Source: an uncultured Rhodopila sp.
GTDB taxonomy: Bacteria > Pseudomonadota > Alphaproteobacteria > Acetobacterales > Acetobacteraceae
Direction: 5' to 3'
DNA: 64,000 nucleotides
NCBI GenBank assembly: GCA_903932145.1
Contig: CAIZFE010000098.1
Location: 62,001 to 126,000 of the forward strand
A program made the translations under genes and the position numbers. Positions 34,634-44,797 of this stretch are shown here, in pieces. Within the stretch, counting starts at the first letter, position 1; every line of letters starts with the position of its first letter. Below the pieces are notes generated by a model. It searched no databases. It saw nothing but the letters and a program-made list of their open reading frames with translations, and was not told where the DNA came from.

Positions 34634-36670
34634 ATGGCTGACTCTGCCGAGTTGTCGTTCGACCATCCCATACTGGCCCTGCAGGCCGAAATTTTGGCGC
34701 GTCCGGTGACTCCTGCGCGCCGCATGGCGGATGCGATTCGCGCTTTGGCGATTGACGCCATTGAGCAGGCGAAGTCCGGTCATCCCGGATTGCCACTCGG
34801 CATGGCGGACGTCGTTACCGCGCTCTGGACCCGATTTCACAAATTCGACGCGGCCGACTCACGTTGGCCCGACCGGGACCGGTTCGTCCTGTCGGCCGGG
34901 CATGGATCGATGTTGCTGTATGCGCTGCTCTATCTCACCGGCCATGACGGACTGACGATCGACGCGGTCCGAAACTTCCGGCGGTTGCACTCGCCCGCCG
35001 CCGGTCACCCGGAATACGGGGCGCACCCTGCCATTGAAACCACGACCGGGCCGTTGGGCCAGGGGCTGGCAACCGGTGTCGGCATGGCGATCGCCGAACG
35101 CGCCATGGCGGCTCGGTTTGGCAAATCGCTGGTGGATCACCGGACCTGGGTCCTCGTGTCCGACGGCGATCTGATGGAAGGCGTTAGTCACGAGTCGGCG
35201 GCGCTGGCCGGGCACCTCGGGTTGTCAAAGCTGACCGTCCTGTATGACGATAACCGCATCTCGATCGACGGCGACACGGCGCTATCGTCCTCGGAAGACG
35301 TGCTGAAGCGCTTTGCCGCCTACGGCTGGGCCGTCAAGCAGGTCGATGGCCATGACCCCGGGCAGATCAATGCCGCATTGTCATTCGCCGTGCGATCCAC
35401 CAAGCCGACTATGATTTCCTGCCGCACCATTATTGGCTTCGGTGCGCCCAATAAGGCGGGAACCAACGGTGTTCACGGCTCCCCGCTGGGCTCCAGCGAG
35501 GCGGATGGCGCACGGTTTCTGCTGGGCTGGAACGAGGACCCGTTCGTCACACCCGCGGACCTGCTGGAGCGTTGGCGGGTCGTCGGCCATCGCGGCGCCA
35601 GCGCCCGCCGGTCCTGGCTGAAGCGACTCACCCGGCATGCGCAGCGTGGCGAGTTCGAACGGGTCATGGCCGGGCGGCTGCCGGATACCTTGCATGAGAC
35701 CTTGGCCAACCTCAGGCAGGAAATCGCTGACCGCCGTCCCCGGATGGCGAGCCGAGCCTCCGGGCAGATGTGTTTGGAGGCGCTGGCGGGGGCGATGCCG
35801 GAGTTGGTTGGCGGGTCGGCGGACCTGACCAGTTCCAACTTGACATGGGTACCGGGAATGGGCGCGCTCTCAGCGGGGAACTATGGTGGCCGGTATATCC
35901 ACTATGGCATCCGCGAGCATGCGATGGCCGCCGCGGCCAACGGGATGGCGCTGCATGGCGGCATCGTTCCGTATATCGGCACGTTCCTGGTATTCAGCGA
36001 TTATCTGCGGCCGGCTTTGCGGATGGCGGCGATGATGCGGCAGCGTGTGCTGTATGTGCTGACGCACGACTCCATCGGACTGGGGGAGGACGGCCCGACG
36101 CATCAGCCGGTGGAGCAGCTCGCCAGCCTGCGAGCGATGCCTAACGTGCATGTGTTCCGGCCGGCCGATGCGATGGAAACGGCCGAGTGCTGGGAACTCG
36201 CGATGCGGCGAACCGAGGGGCCAAGCCTGCTGGTGTTATCGCGCCAGGCGCTGCCGGCGCTGCGAGCGGACACGGCGGAGAACCGCTGCGCCCGGGGCGG
36301 CTATGTGCTGGCCGAGGCCGATGGCGCTCGGCAGGCCACGATCATTGCGACCGGTTCGGAAGTGGCGATTGCGATGATCGCGCGGGAGAAGCTGGCGGGG
36401 GACAACATCGCGGTGGCGGTCGTGTCGCTGCCATGCTGGGAGGCGTTCGTCCAGCAGGACGAATCGTACCGCGCCCAGGTGCTGGGTGGCGCGCCGCGCG
36501 TCGGGATCGAGGCCGCCGGAGATTTCGGATGGGAGCGGTGGCTGGGACCGGACGGTATTTTTATCGGCATGACCGGGTTCGGCGCATCGGCGCCGTGTGA
36601 TGATCTTTATAGTCATTTTGGCATCACGGCGGAGGCCGTGGTCGCGGCGGTGATGCGCCGGCTGGGATAA
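34634..36670 (+). CDS. tkt: transketolase
   Basis: A 678-residue transketolase. The thiamine-diphosphate domain shows SGHPGLPLGMADV near residue 44, the GHGSMLLYALLYL block, TTGPLGQGLATGVGMA, and the TPP motif DGDLMEGVSHE with NRISIDG. The pyrimidine domain shows GIREHAMAAAANGMALHGG and LTHDSIGLGEDGPTHQP. It transfers two-carbon units in the pentose phosphate or Calvin cycle. AAGGAG lies 7 nt before the ATG. It is followed by gap and, after an insertion, pgk. Confidence 0.95.
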   Translation: MADSAELSFDHPILALQAEILARPVTPARRMADAIRALAIDAIEQAKSGHPGLPLGMADVVTALWTRFHKFDAADSRWPDRDRFVLSAGHGSMLLYALLYLTGHDGLTIDAVRNFRRLHSPAAGHPEYGAHPAIETTTGPLGQGLATGVGMAIAERAMAARFGKSLVDHRTWVLVSDGDLMEGVSHESAALAGHLGLSKLTVLYDDNRISIDGDTALSSSEDVLKRFAAYGWAVKQVDGHDPGQINAALSFAVRSTKPTMISCRTIIGFGAPNKAGTNGVHGSPLGSSEADGARFLLGWNEDPFVTPADLLERWRVVGHRGASARRSWLKRLTRHAQRGEFERVMAGRLPDTLHETLANLRQEIADRRPRMASRASGQMCLEALAGAMPELVGGSADLTSSNLTWVPGMGALSAGNYGGRYIHYGIREHAMAAAANGMALHGGIVPYIGTFLVFSDYLRPALRMAAMMRQRVLYVLTHDSIGLGEDGPTHQPVEQLASLRAMPNVHVFRPADAMETAECWELAMRRTEGPSLLVLSRQALPALRADTAENRCARGGYVLAEADGARQATIIATGSEVAIAMIAREKLAGDNIAVAVVSLPCWEAFVQQDESYRAQVLGGAPRVGIEAAGDFGWERWLGPDGIFIGMTGFGASAPCDDLYSHFGITAEAVVAAVMRRLG

Positions 36671-36809
36671 ACGCACGTCAAACCTTTGATAGGCGGCGGG
36701 TGACCGTTGATCTATCTCAATGATTGGGGCGATAAGCCCGTGTGCGTTACGCTGGCTCCAATGAGATTGGTGCCGGTGATTTTGGGAAGTAGCGGAAAGG
36801 AAGCAGGCC

Positions 36810-37823
36810 ATGGCCGTAAAGGTCGCGATTAACGGATTCGGACGGATCGGGCGCCTCGTGTTGCGCGCCATTGTAGAGAGCGGGCGCGAGGACGTTATTC
36901 CCGTCGCCATCAACGATTTGGGCAGCGTCGAGGCGAACGCTCATCTGTTCGCATACGACAGCGTGCATGGCCGGTTTCCGGGCCAGATCGAGGTGTCCGG
37001 CGACACCATCACCATCCGTCACAACGGCAAGGTGTATGGCCCGCTGAAGGTCTCGGCCGAACGTGATCCGACGAAGGTTCCGTATCAGGGCGTCGATGTC
37101 GCGCTGGAATGTACCGGGATTTTCGCCAGCAAGGCGAAGGCGTCCGCGCTGCTGACGGCCGGCGCGCGCAAGGTGCTGATCTCGGCCCCGGCGGATGAGG
37201 TCGATGCGACCATCGTGTACGGCGTGAACCACAAGACGATCACGTCCGATATGACGGTGATTTCGAACGCGTCCTGCACCACCAACTGCCTGGCGCCGAT
37301 GGCGAAGGTGCTGCATGAGCGGTTCGGCATCCTGCGCGGGTATATGGTGACGATCCACGCCTATACCGGCGATCAGAACACCGTCGATACGTTGCACAAG
37401 GACCTGCATCGCGCTCGTGCGGCGGCGGTGTCGGCGATTCCGACCTCCACCGGCGCGGCCAAGGCCGTTGGTCTGGTGTTGCCGGAGTTGGCGGGCAAGC
37501 TGGATGGCACGGCGATCCGTATCCCGACGCCGAACGTGTCGCTGGTCTCGCTGGACGTGAACCTGTCGAAGCACGCGACCAAGGCCGAGATCAACGCCGC
37601 GATGCAGGATGCCTCAAAGGGCGAGCTGGCCGGGATCATGGACTACAATACGGTGCCGCTGGTCAGCATCGACTTCAACCACAACCCGGCGTCCTGCACC
37701 TTCGACGCGACCCAAACCGCGGTCGTGGATGGGGCGATGGCTCGGGTTATGGGCTGGTATGACAATGAGTGGGGCTTCTCGAACCGCATGTCGGATACGG
37801 CTGCGCTGTTCGGGAGTTTGTAA
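36810..37823 (+). CDS. gap: glyceraldehyde-3-phosphate dehydrogenase
   Basis: A 337-residue type I GAPDH. The NAD-binding start is INGFGRIGRLVLRA; the catalytic Cys lies in SNASCTTNCLAPM; the conserved TAVDGAMARVMGWYDNEWG-like end is present (WYDNEWGFSNRM). The IND motif after the first Rossmann unit favours NAD. It carries out the oxidative step of glycolysis. AGGAAG/AGCAGG precedes the ATG. A strong terminator follows. Confidence 0.95.
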   Translation: MAVKVAINGFGRIGRLVLRAIVESGREDVIPVAINDLGSVEANAHLFAYDSVHGRFPGQIEVSGDTITIRHNGKVYGPLKVSAERDPTKVPYQGVDVALECTGIFASKAKASALLTAGARKVLISAPADEVDATIVYGVNHKTITSDMTVISNASCTTNCLAPMAKVLHERFGILRGYMVTIHAYTGDQNTVDTLHKDLHRARAAAVSAIPTSTGAAKAVGLVLPELAGKLDGTAIRIPTPNVSLVSLDVNLSKHATKAEINAAMQDASKGELAGIMDYNTVPLVSIDFNHNPASCTFDATQTAVVDGAMARVMGWYDNEWGFSNRMSDTAALFGSL

Positions 37824-37883
37824 GTCTGGTCTGGCGACCGAGCCGGGTTGCTGGCACGGCCGCTGTATTCGCGATTTTGAGAG

Positions 37884-37914
37884 ACGGCGCCTGTTTGCGG
37901 CGCCGTTTTAATTT
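37884..37914 (+). terminator. rho-independent terminator after gap
   Basis: ACGGCGCC and GGCGCCGT pair over eight bases with a 7 nt loop, followed by TTTAATTTT. It lies about 60 nt after the gap stop. Confidence 0.9.
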
Positions 37915-38120
37915 TGGGATGATTTACGATAAGCTTGCGCGAATTGGATGCGGAAGCACCTGACGTACGAAGGGCACCATGTTCTGGTCGGTCAAGATCG
38001 AGGGCTACAGAGAATGTGCCGACTACGAGATGTGTGATGTCGGCCGGCTAAAGCTGCTCATCTCGTAGCCCGCAGCATCGTCCATTCCACAGCCAAACCG
38101 AGAACCCACGGGAAATCATC
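37915..38120. other. region before the tail-tube genes
   Basis: About 200 nt. A 29-codon frame from the ATG at 37979 (MFWSVKIEGYREC) ends at 38068 but has no supporting site. It probably holds the promoter, or a remnant of lost genes. Confidence 0.3.
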
Positions 38121-38567
38121 ATGAGCGGAACTTCCAGCGCCACCCAATGGCCGTTACTTAAATTCTATTTCTCGGTCACCGGCTTCTCCGACACACCGAT
38201 TACCTTCCAGGAGGTGACCGGCCTGGAGAAAGAAGTCCAGGACGTCGAATACCGCGACGGCGCCGGTCCAAACCTGTTTCCGATCAAAATGCCCGGGTTG
38301 TCGAAAGTGGGCAATGTGACATTCAAGAAGGGGATCTTCCTTGGCGACCATGCCTTCTGGACATGGCTCAACGGAATCCAGATCGCCGCCCCCACCCGCA
38401 CGACCGTCGTCGTGTCGTTGATCGACGAGTCCGCTGCCGTGCAGTCCAAATGGACGCTCAACAACGCATTCCCGACCAAATACGCCGGCACCGATCTGAA
38501 ATCGGACGGCAACGAGGTCGCGATTGAAAGCCTCGAAGTCGCCTATGAATACCTGACCGTGGGATAG
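38121..38567 (+). CDS. contractile-injection tail-tube protein (gp19-like, first)
   Basis: A 148-residue protein of the T4 gp19/phage tail-tube family. The opening KFYFSVTGFSDTPITFQEVT is typical of the inner-tube proteins of extracellular contractile injection systems (Afp1/PVC-type) and tailed phages. Further features are GLEKEVQDVEYRDG, the LPIKMPGLSKVGNVTFKKGI-like ITFKKG strand, and EVAYEYLTVG at the end. It would form the tube delivered by the injection system. No sheath, baseplate, spike, ATPase or LysM gene is present nearby, so it is an isolated fragment. Confidence 0.8.
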   Translation: MSGTSSATQWPLLKFYFSVTGFSDTPITFQEVTGLEKEVQDVEYRDGAGPNLFPIKMPGLSKVGNVTFKKGIFLGDHAFWTWLNGIQIAAPTRTTVVVSLIDESAAVQSKWTLNNAFPTKYAGTDLKSDGNEVAIESLEVAYEYLTVG

Positions 38568-38576
38568 GCATTCCTG

Positions 38577-39062
38577 ATGTCCTCCACGAGCTATTATTCG
38601 CCGCCGGCGTTCGCCTTCTCGGTCTCCATCGCCTCGGGGTCTTCACCGTCAATGTCGGTGGATGCGGCGTTTCAAGAGATTTCGGGGATCGATCCAAAGG
38701 TAGAGGTCGAGGAGGAGACCGAGGGCGCCACCAACAGCTACGTGCATCAATTGCCGGGGGTGACCAAACATTCCAACCTCGTGCTGAAACGTGGCTATGT
38801 CACACAGGGGTCGGCGTTGGCCCAATGGGCGGCACAAACCGTTGGGTCGGACCTCACAACCCCGATCGAAACAAAGGTCTTGAACGTCTTCCTCCTCGGC
38901 CCCGGCGATAAGGTGCTGGTGACATGGACGTTCGCCAACGCCTGGCCCGTGAAGTGGGAGATCGGCACGCTCGACGCCAACAACACGTCGACCGTGCTGA
39001 CCCAAACGCTAGAGATCGCCTACACCACCGTGACCAGCGTCAATGCCCCGGTCCCGGATTAG
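38577..39062 (+). CDS. contractile-injection tail-tube protein (second)
   Basis: A 161-residue protein with the same fold and similar landmarks: FAFSVSIASG, DAAFQEISGIDPKVEVEEE, LPGVTKHSNLVLKRGYV, and LEIAYTTVTSV near the end. Injection systems commonly encode two tube homologues, one capping the tube (Afp5-type). It follows the first by 9 nt, so they form one unit. Confidence 0.8.
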   Translation: MSSTSYYSPPAFAFSVSIASGSSPSMSVDAAFQEISGIDPKVEVEEETEGATNSYVHQLPGVTKHSNLVLKRGYVTQGSALAQWAAQTVGSDLTTPIETKVLNVFLLGPGDKVLVTWTFANAWPVKWEIGTLDANNTSTVLTQTLEIAYTTVTSVNAPVPD

Positions 39063-39123
39063 CTGACTTACCCCGGACAACCCGGAACGATTAGTCTGTC
39101 CGGACGTTTAAGGAGCGACCAGG

Positions 39124-39330
39124 ATGCCTTTGGAAATCAGCGAAATCGGCGTGCTCATAGCCGTCGGCGAACCCGCATCGTCCGTGGAGAGCGCGTCACG
39201 CGCCAGCGCGGCCGATGCCGGTGAAGGGATCGCGGGCGCAGTCCCGTATCAAATCGAGGACGCGAGGCACGTTCGCACGGTCTTGCGTGTTCCGCCACAT
39301 GAAGCCGTATTGGAGCCGGCGGGTCGATAA
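39124..39330 (+). CDS. DUF5908-like small protein of injection systems, probably truncated
   Basis: A 68-residue frame. The first 35 or so residues (MPLEISEIGVLIAVGEPA) resemble the small DUF5908-type proteins encoded after tail-tube genes in contractile injection clusters. The rest (VPYQIEDARHVRTVLRVPPH) looks unrelated and overlaps a toxin-gene scrap in another frame, so the C-terminus is probably replaced. AAGGAGCGACCAGG precedes the ATG. I recognised it mainly by context. Confidence 0.5.
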   Translation: MPLEISEIGVLIAVGEPASSVESASRASAADAGEGIAGAVPYQIEDARHVRTVLRVPPHEAVLEPAGR

Positions 39331-39415
39331 GACGCACCGTCTGATTTACGAAACAGCCGGAAAAGGCGCCTCGCATCAGATCATGATAATCGCCTGCCGG
39401 GGCCACTACACGTAG
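39284..39415 (+). pseudogene. 3' remnant of a YoeB-type toxin gene
   Basis: The frame encodes YWSRRVDKTHRLIYET and, after a short insertion-like stretch, [10 protein letters not shown]. These are the final conserved blocks of the Txe/YoeB mRNA-interferase family (YWSRRI-EHRLVY and I-ACR-HY). The N-terminal half and an antitoxin gene are not found, so it is dead. Confidence 0.65.
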
Positions 39416-39488
39416 GTCCGCCCTCCCGCATTGGCGTCCCGCGCGTCAGGCTGTAATAAAAGCTCGCCAACACCAAGGACCTACGCCC

Positions 39489-40679
<1,191 letters not shown>

Positions 40680-40718
40680 GCGCCACCTGTCGCGCCCGGC
40701 CTCAAGGAGCGATGCGGC

Positions 40719-41285
40719 ATGAGGGTCTATCTCGCCGGCCCGGACGTCTTCCTGCCCGATGCCATCGGATGGATGGAGCGGAAGAAGGCGATCTGTGCCG
40801 GCTACGGTCTGACCGGGGTATCGCCGCTCGACGCCCTGGCGGATGAACCGGCGGACTGGGCGGATATGCCCGAATGGCGCCGGATCGCGCTGCGCAATGA
40901 AGCCCACATCCGAAGCTGCGCCGCGATCATCGCCAACCTGACGCCGTTCCGCGGACCCAGCGCCGACGTCGGCACGGTGTACGAGGTTGGCTTCGCCCGA
41001 GGCCTGGGGCTGAAGATTTTCGGTTACGCCACGATAGCGGCCCCGTTCCTCGATCGCACGCTGTCGCATGTCGGTGGCGGACGGCAGGCCCCGGACGGGT
41101 CCTGGTGGGACCAGGACGGAATGCTGGTCGAACAGTTCGGGCTGTTCGACAATCTGATGATCGAGGGCGGGATCACCGGGTCCGGCGGCGCTCTGATCCG
41201 TGAGGACCAGGACCGCTGGTCCGATCTGTCGGTGTTCGAAAGATCCGTGCAGGCAGCGGCGCTGGTGCTGCTCCAGAAGCCATAG
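40719..41285 (+). CDS. nucleoside 2-deoxyribosyltransferase family protein
   Basis: A 188-residue protein. The start RVYLAGPDVFLPD is the family's first strand, the middle shows SCAAIIANLTPFRGPSAD, and VGTVYEVGFARGLGLKI holds the Glu expected to act as nucleophile. Such enzymes move deoxyribose between nucleobases or hydrolyse nucleotides. AAGGAGCG precedes the ATG. A terminator follows. Confidence 0.85.
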   Translation: MRVYLAGPDVFLPDAIGWMERKKAICAGYGLTGVSPLDALADEPADWADMPEWRRIALRNEAHIRSCAAIIANLTPFRGPSADVGTVYEVGFARGLGLKIFGYATIAAPFLDRTLSHVGGGRQAPDGSWWDQDGMLVEQFGLFDNLMIEGGITGSGGALIREDQDRWSDLSVFERSVQAAALVLLQKP

Positions 41286-41291
41286 CAAGGT

Positions 41292-41320
41292 AAGCCATCG
41301 GAAGTTATACGATGGCTTTT
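41292..41320 (+). terminator. rho-independent terminator
   Basis: AAGCCATCG and CGATGGCTT pair over nine bases around the 9 nt loop GAAGTTATA, followed by TT. It lies just after the deoxyribosyltransferase stop. Confidence 0.85.
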
Positions 41321-41372
41321 GGTAAATATACATCGTAAAAACTATCCGCACCCGTTCATGCGGAGGGTTTTC

Positions 41373-42569
41373 GTGAACCGCGCCTTGCTCTCCCATCAGG
41401 TCCGCGCGGCGCTGAAGCGGCTGCCGCCGCCATATGCCAGCCATTACGGCGTGGTTCCGTATCCGCCACCCGCCACGTCGCCGACGATTACGCCGGTCGC
41501 CGCCCGGTGCGAGGCCGCCCGAACCGCGTTGGCACGGCTTGAGGCTGTGGTAACAGAACTGGGCGATCCCTGGCTCGTCAGCCGTATTCTGATGCGGCGC
41601 GAGGCGGTCAGCAGTTCGGCCATCGAAGGCACCAACAGCACCCTCGATGAACTGCTCGCGGTCGAGGAAACGGGCAACACGTTGGGGCAGGAAACGGCGG
41701 CGCAAGTCAAACACTACGCGCTGTGCCTGGACGTCGTGGTGCCGGATGCAACGGCGGTCGGGGCGCGCATATTCACCGGTCGGCTGGTGCGCGATCTGCA
41801 CCGCTCGGTCATGAAAAGCGAAGATGGATACGCCGATGCGCCGGGCGAGCCGCGCACTAAGGTCGTCTGGATCGGCGGACGCGGCGACATCGCCTATTCC
41901 ACTTACAACCCGACGCCGCCCGAGGACATCGCTCGCTGCCTCGCCGACAACATCGCCTATATGCGCGGCGACACGGACGAACTGTATGCTCCCCACATTC
42001 TGACCCGCATGGCGGTGGCGCATGCGCATTTTGAGGCGGTGCATCCGTTCATTGACGGCAATGGCCGCGTGGGCCGCTTGCTGCTGCCGCTCATGATGGC
42101 GGCGCAAGGACATGCTCCGCTGTATCTGTCGCCTTATATCGAGGCGAACCGGACGGCCTATTACGAGGCACTGAAGGTGGCCCAGCAAAGACTGCTGTGG
42201 CACGAAATGATCGGGTTCATCGCCGACGCGGTGACCGGTTCGGTCGCCGAACTGCTGGCGACACGCAAGGCATTGCAGCATCTGCGCGCGATCTGGTTGC
42301 AGCGACGCCGGTTCCGAGCCGGATCGGCCGCACTGCGGGGGCTGGATGTGCTGCCGCATTACCCCGTGATCACCGCCGCTCGGCTGGCGTCGGTGCTGCA
42401 TGTCAGCGCGGCGCAGGCTTTGGTGGCGATCCGCCAGTTGATGGAGGCCGGCATCCTGCACGAACGCACCGGCTACCGTCGCAACCGTCTGTTTGCCGCG
42501 ACCGAGGCGCTGTCGATCATCAACCGTCCGTTCGGCGAGGACCCGATCTTGCCGCCGGCGATCCCATAA
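41373..42569 (+). CDS. Fic-domain protein (AMPylase-type)
   Basis: A 398-residue Fic protein. An inhibitory-type helix lies N-terminally at SSSAIEGTN, matching the (S/T)xxxE(G/N) pattern that blocks ATP binding (class II). The core motif HPFIDGNGRVGRLLLP is complete, so it should be able to transfer AMP or another nucleotide to a protein. A winged-helix-like C-terminus follows (ASVLHVSAAQALVAIRQLM). The GTG at 41373 is chosen because CGGAGGG lies 6 nt upstream; the frame is open further up to 41319. No antitoxin gene is needed because the inhibitor is built in. Confidence 0.88.
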   Translation: MNRALLSHQVRAALKRLPPPYASHYGVVPYPPPATSPTITPVAARCEAARTALARLEAVVTELGDPWLVSRILMRREAVSSSAIEGTNSTLDELLAVEETGNTLGQETAAQVKHYALCLDVVVPDATAVGARIFTGRLVRDLHRSVMKSEDGYADAPGEPRTKVVWIGGRGDIAYSTYNPTPPEDIARCLADNIAYMRGDTDELYAPHILTRMAVAHAHFEAVHPFIDGNGRVGRLLLPLMMAAQGHAPLYLSPYIEANRTAYYEALKVAQQRLLWHEMIGFIADAVTGSVAELLATRKALQHLRAIWLQRRRFRAGSAALRGLDVLPHYPVITAARLASVLHVSAAQALVAIRQLMEAGILHERTGYRRNRLFAATEALSIINRPFGEDPILPPAIP

Positions 42570-42594
42570 CGTTGCGGCTTCTAGCCGCCCTCTT

Positions 42595-42622
42595 TTGCCG
42601 ATCCGCCGCGGCGGATCGGCAA
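42595..42622. terminator. bidirectional hairpin between convergent genes
   Basis: TTGCCGATCCGCCG and CGGCGGATCGGCAA form a perfect 28 nt palindrome preceded by TCTTTT. It can end transcription of the Fic gene (+) and of the cytochrome gene (-). Confidence 0.7.
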
Positions 42623-42633
42623 GGTCCAACCGC

Positions 42634-43374
42634 TTACTGCGGCGGGGCCGGGTTGGGGCAGTCGCTGGTATTCGGATAAGCGTAATTGGCCGATGTTGCG
42701 GCGTCCCCGGAATAACCCGGGCAGCCATTGGCGACCGTGTTGCAAGCCGTGGCGGCTGGAATAGCACTCAGATAGGCATACATTGCCCGCAGATGAGCAT
42801 CCGTCATGCCGTGATAGGTGGACCAGGGCATAACCTGAAGTAAAGGCGTCGGAGGCCCAAGTGCGCAGATCGGATCGTTCGCAAATTTATCGCAATGCAC
42901 ATCTGCGCCAGTGCGTATCACCGTGATGAATTCATCCTGCGTCAACCCCTCGACCGGACCGTATTGGTCGGGTGTCAGATTGCGAGCCATAAACGGACCG
43001 AAGCACTGGCCTCCGCCCATGTAGTGCGACACATTGAAATTCGCGACCAATTGTCCGGAGACGCTCTGCGTCGATGGGATGCCCTCGAAGGGATCGCCAG
43101 CCGAGGGATTGTTTCCGGCACCGCCTTTTTCGAGGAATTGTGGAAACGAATGGCAACCGCTACAGTCTCCGACCGCGTTGACAAGGTAGCTGCCCAGTCC
43201 AACGGCGGTTGTGCTTTTGCCAGTCAAATTCAGTTGGTCCCGGGGGATGGGCGAAATTTTATAACCTTGCTCCACCAGCGTCGATGAAATCGTATCGTCA
43301 TCGGCAAACGCGACGCCGCTGGAGGCGATCATGACCGACAAAGCCAGAGTAAGTGGCAGGAATGGCGTGTACAT
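42634..43374 (-). CDS. secreted mono-heme cytochrome c-like protein
   Basis: A 246-residue protein with signal peptide (LPLTLALSVMIASSGVAFA). The heme-binding motif is CSGCH, near residue 75, in a context AVGDCSGCHSFPQF. Several Met residues (NFNVSHYMGG, VMPWSTYHGM) could be the axial ligand. The rest is rich in short loops. It may be an electron carrier or a subunit of a periplasmic dehydrogenase; no partner enzyme is adjacent. AGGAGG lies 6 nt before the ATG at 43374 and sets the start. Confidence 0.8.
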   Translation of the reverse strand: MYTPFLPLTLALSVMIASSGVAFADDDTISSTLVEQGYKISPIPRDQLNLTGKSTTAVGLGSYLVNAVGDCSGCHSFPQFLEKGGAGNNPSAGDPFEGIPSTQSVSGQLVANFNVSHYMGGGQCFGPFMARNLTPDQYGPVEGLTQDEFITVIRTGADVHCDKFANDPICALGPPTPLLQVMPWSTYHGMTDAHLRAMYAYLSAIPAATACNTVANGCPGYSGDAATSANYAYPNTSDCPNPAPPQ

Positions 43375-44797
43375 CTTAATCCTCCTAATATTTTTTAGCA
43401 TGACGGATTAGCCGCGTCCGACGTTCCGTCGGGTTGCGCCAGCGATGACGCCCGGGCCGCAGGCAGGTGTTTGGGATGGCCCGATCGGGCCGCGGCAAAG
43501 AAGTATTGATTGCTTTCGTTTACGGCCGGCCGGGCTCGGGCAGCCGTCTATATCCTGTATCCGACTAGAACATTATGAAGTTTGACTGTCCATACCCATT
43601 CGAAAGCGACAACGGTAAGTTGAAACTGGTGGTCTATTGTGATTTTTTGGACCGTTCGGGGTAGTGCGATCCGAGGAGATATCATCGTCCTCAATCGAGG
43701 CCGGATTGAAAGCTCACCCGATGAAGCGATGTTAAATGGGCGCCCGTCCTTGAGGATGTTTCCGTGGCCACCCCTCCATCGCACGTCGGCGGATGACCAT
43801 CTCCTATGGTGTCCATTCAAGGATCTGGGGACTGGGCGCGGAGGGCTTCCGGGCTATGCGGTGCGCCCGGGCCTGTAGCGACCTGCACCTGGAACCCCGC
43901 CTGAGCCGCCGCAAGAGTGTGCTGCTGGCGATCCTCCCCGTTCAGATTTTTGGCGCCGATCAGAGTATTAGTCTCAAACAGACGCGCGAACTCTCAACGC
44001 TCGTGCGGATCGTCGCGGCGCCAGAGGCCGAAGTCTCGGCTCGGACGTCGCATTCCGAAGACCTGGAACGGCGTTACCGCCAGGCGTGATCGAGCGCGAG
44101 GTGGCATGGAACTGTCGCCGCTTCCGAATGCTTTCATCCAAGCCCGGGCCGGAGGTTTGGGACCGATGAGCGAGCGCACGCGTTCTGCGACGCCCGCAAC
44201 CCAATGTGGTGTCGCTGGTCCGCATGGTGAACAACCCGACAGGCACCTGCCCTGGCACCAACAATGGGTCGCAGCCCACGAGGCCGTACCCCTGCATGGC
44301 TGCCTGGACCTCCCGGTTCGTTCCCCCGGCACGGGCCAAAATGTTTGGCGGCGCGCTCATATTCCGTCCACAACGCTCAAACCGAGCATCGCCGGCCCCG
44401 GGGTTCGATAGTGGTGGTGGTTTGCGCCGGGCGGATCGCAACGGCATACACGATCGCCCCGGTCATTGATTTGGCCCGAACCGGCTCAGCGCCCCGTGCT
44501 GGACGGATTCCAGGCGGTGGGTTCTGACATCGGCCGAGCGGCCATCGATCCCGGCACCACCGGTTCCGCACCGGACTCTGATCTCCCCGGCGCGACAGGG
44601 CCGATCCCCAATCATCGACTTATGTCGTTACAATTTGACCTAAGGCAACCATTTTGGCGGACAAAACCTGCCGATTCTGCTTGCGCTCCCTGGTAGTTAC
44701 GCTTTATTACATGATTCAGATAGAGAACAGTCCTATTGTTTCAGTTCGCAATCCTCAAGCCGGAACACACCCTTACGGGTTCGGCAGTTAGCCCAAT
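43375..44797. other. 1.4 kb without an intact gene, possibly decayed
   Basis: No frame has a coherent protein. Overlapping frames up to about 160 codons occur on both strands. Weak resemblances only: GDIIVLNRGRIE near 43680 recalls the end of an ABC ATPase, and MTISYGVHSRIW near 43793 recalls the start of a sugar-isomerase-like protein. Neither continues. The base composition is less GC-rich and the stretch may be an old gene graveyard. Confidence 0.4.

Noticed and set aside
39124-39415. complete toxin-antitoxin pair
   Set aside because: Only the last third of a YoeB-like toxin is present, and the upstream gene resembles an injection-system protein rather than YefM.
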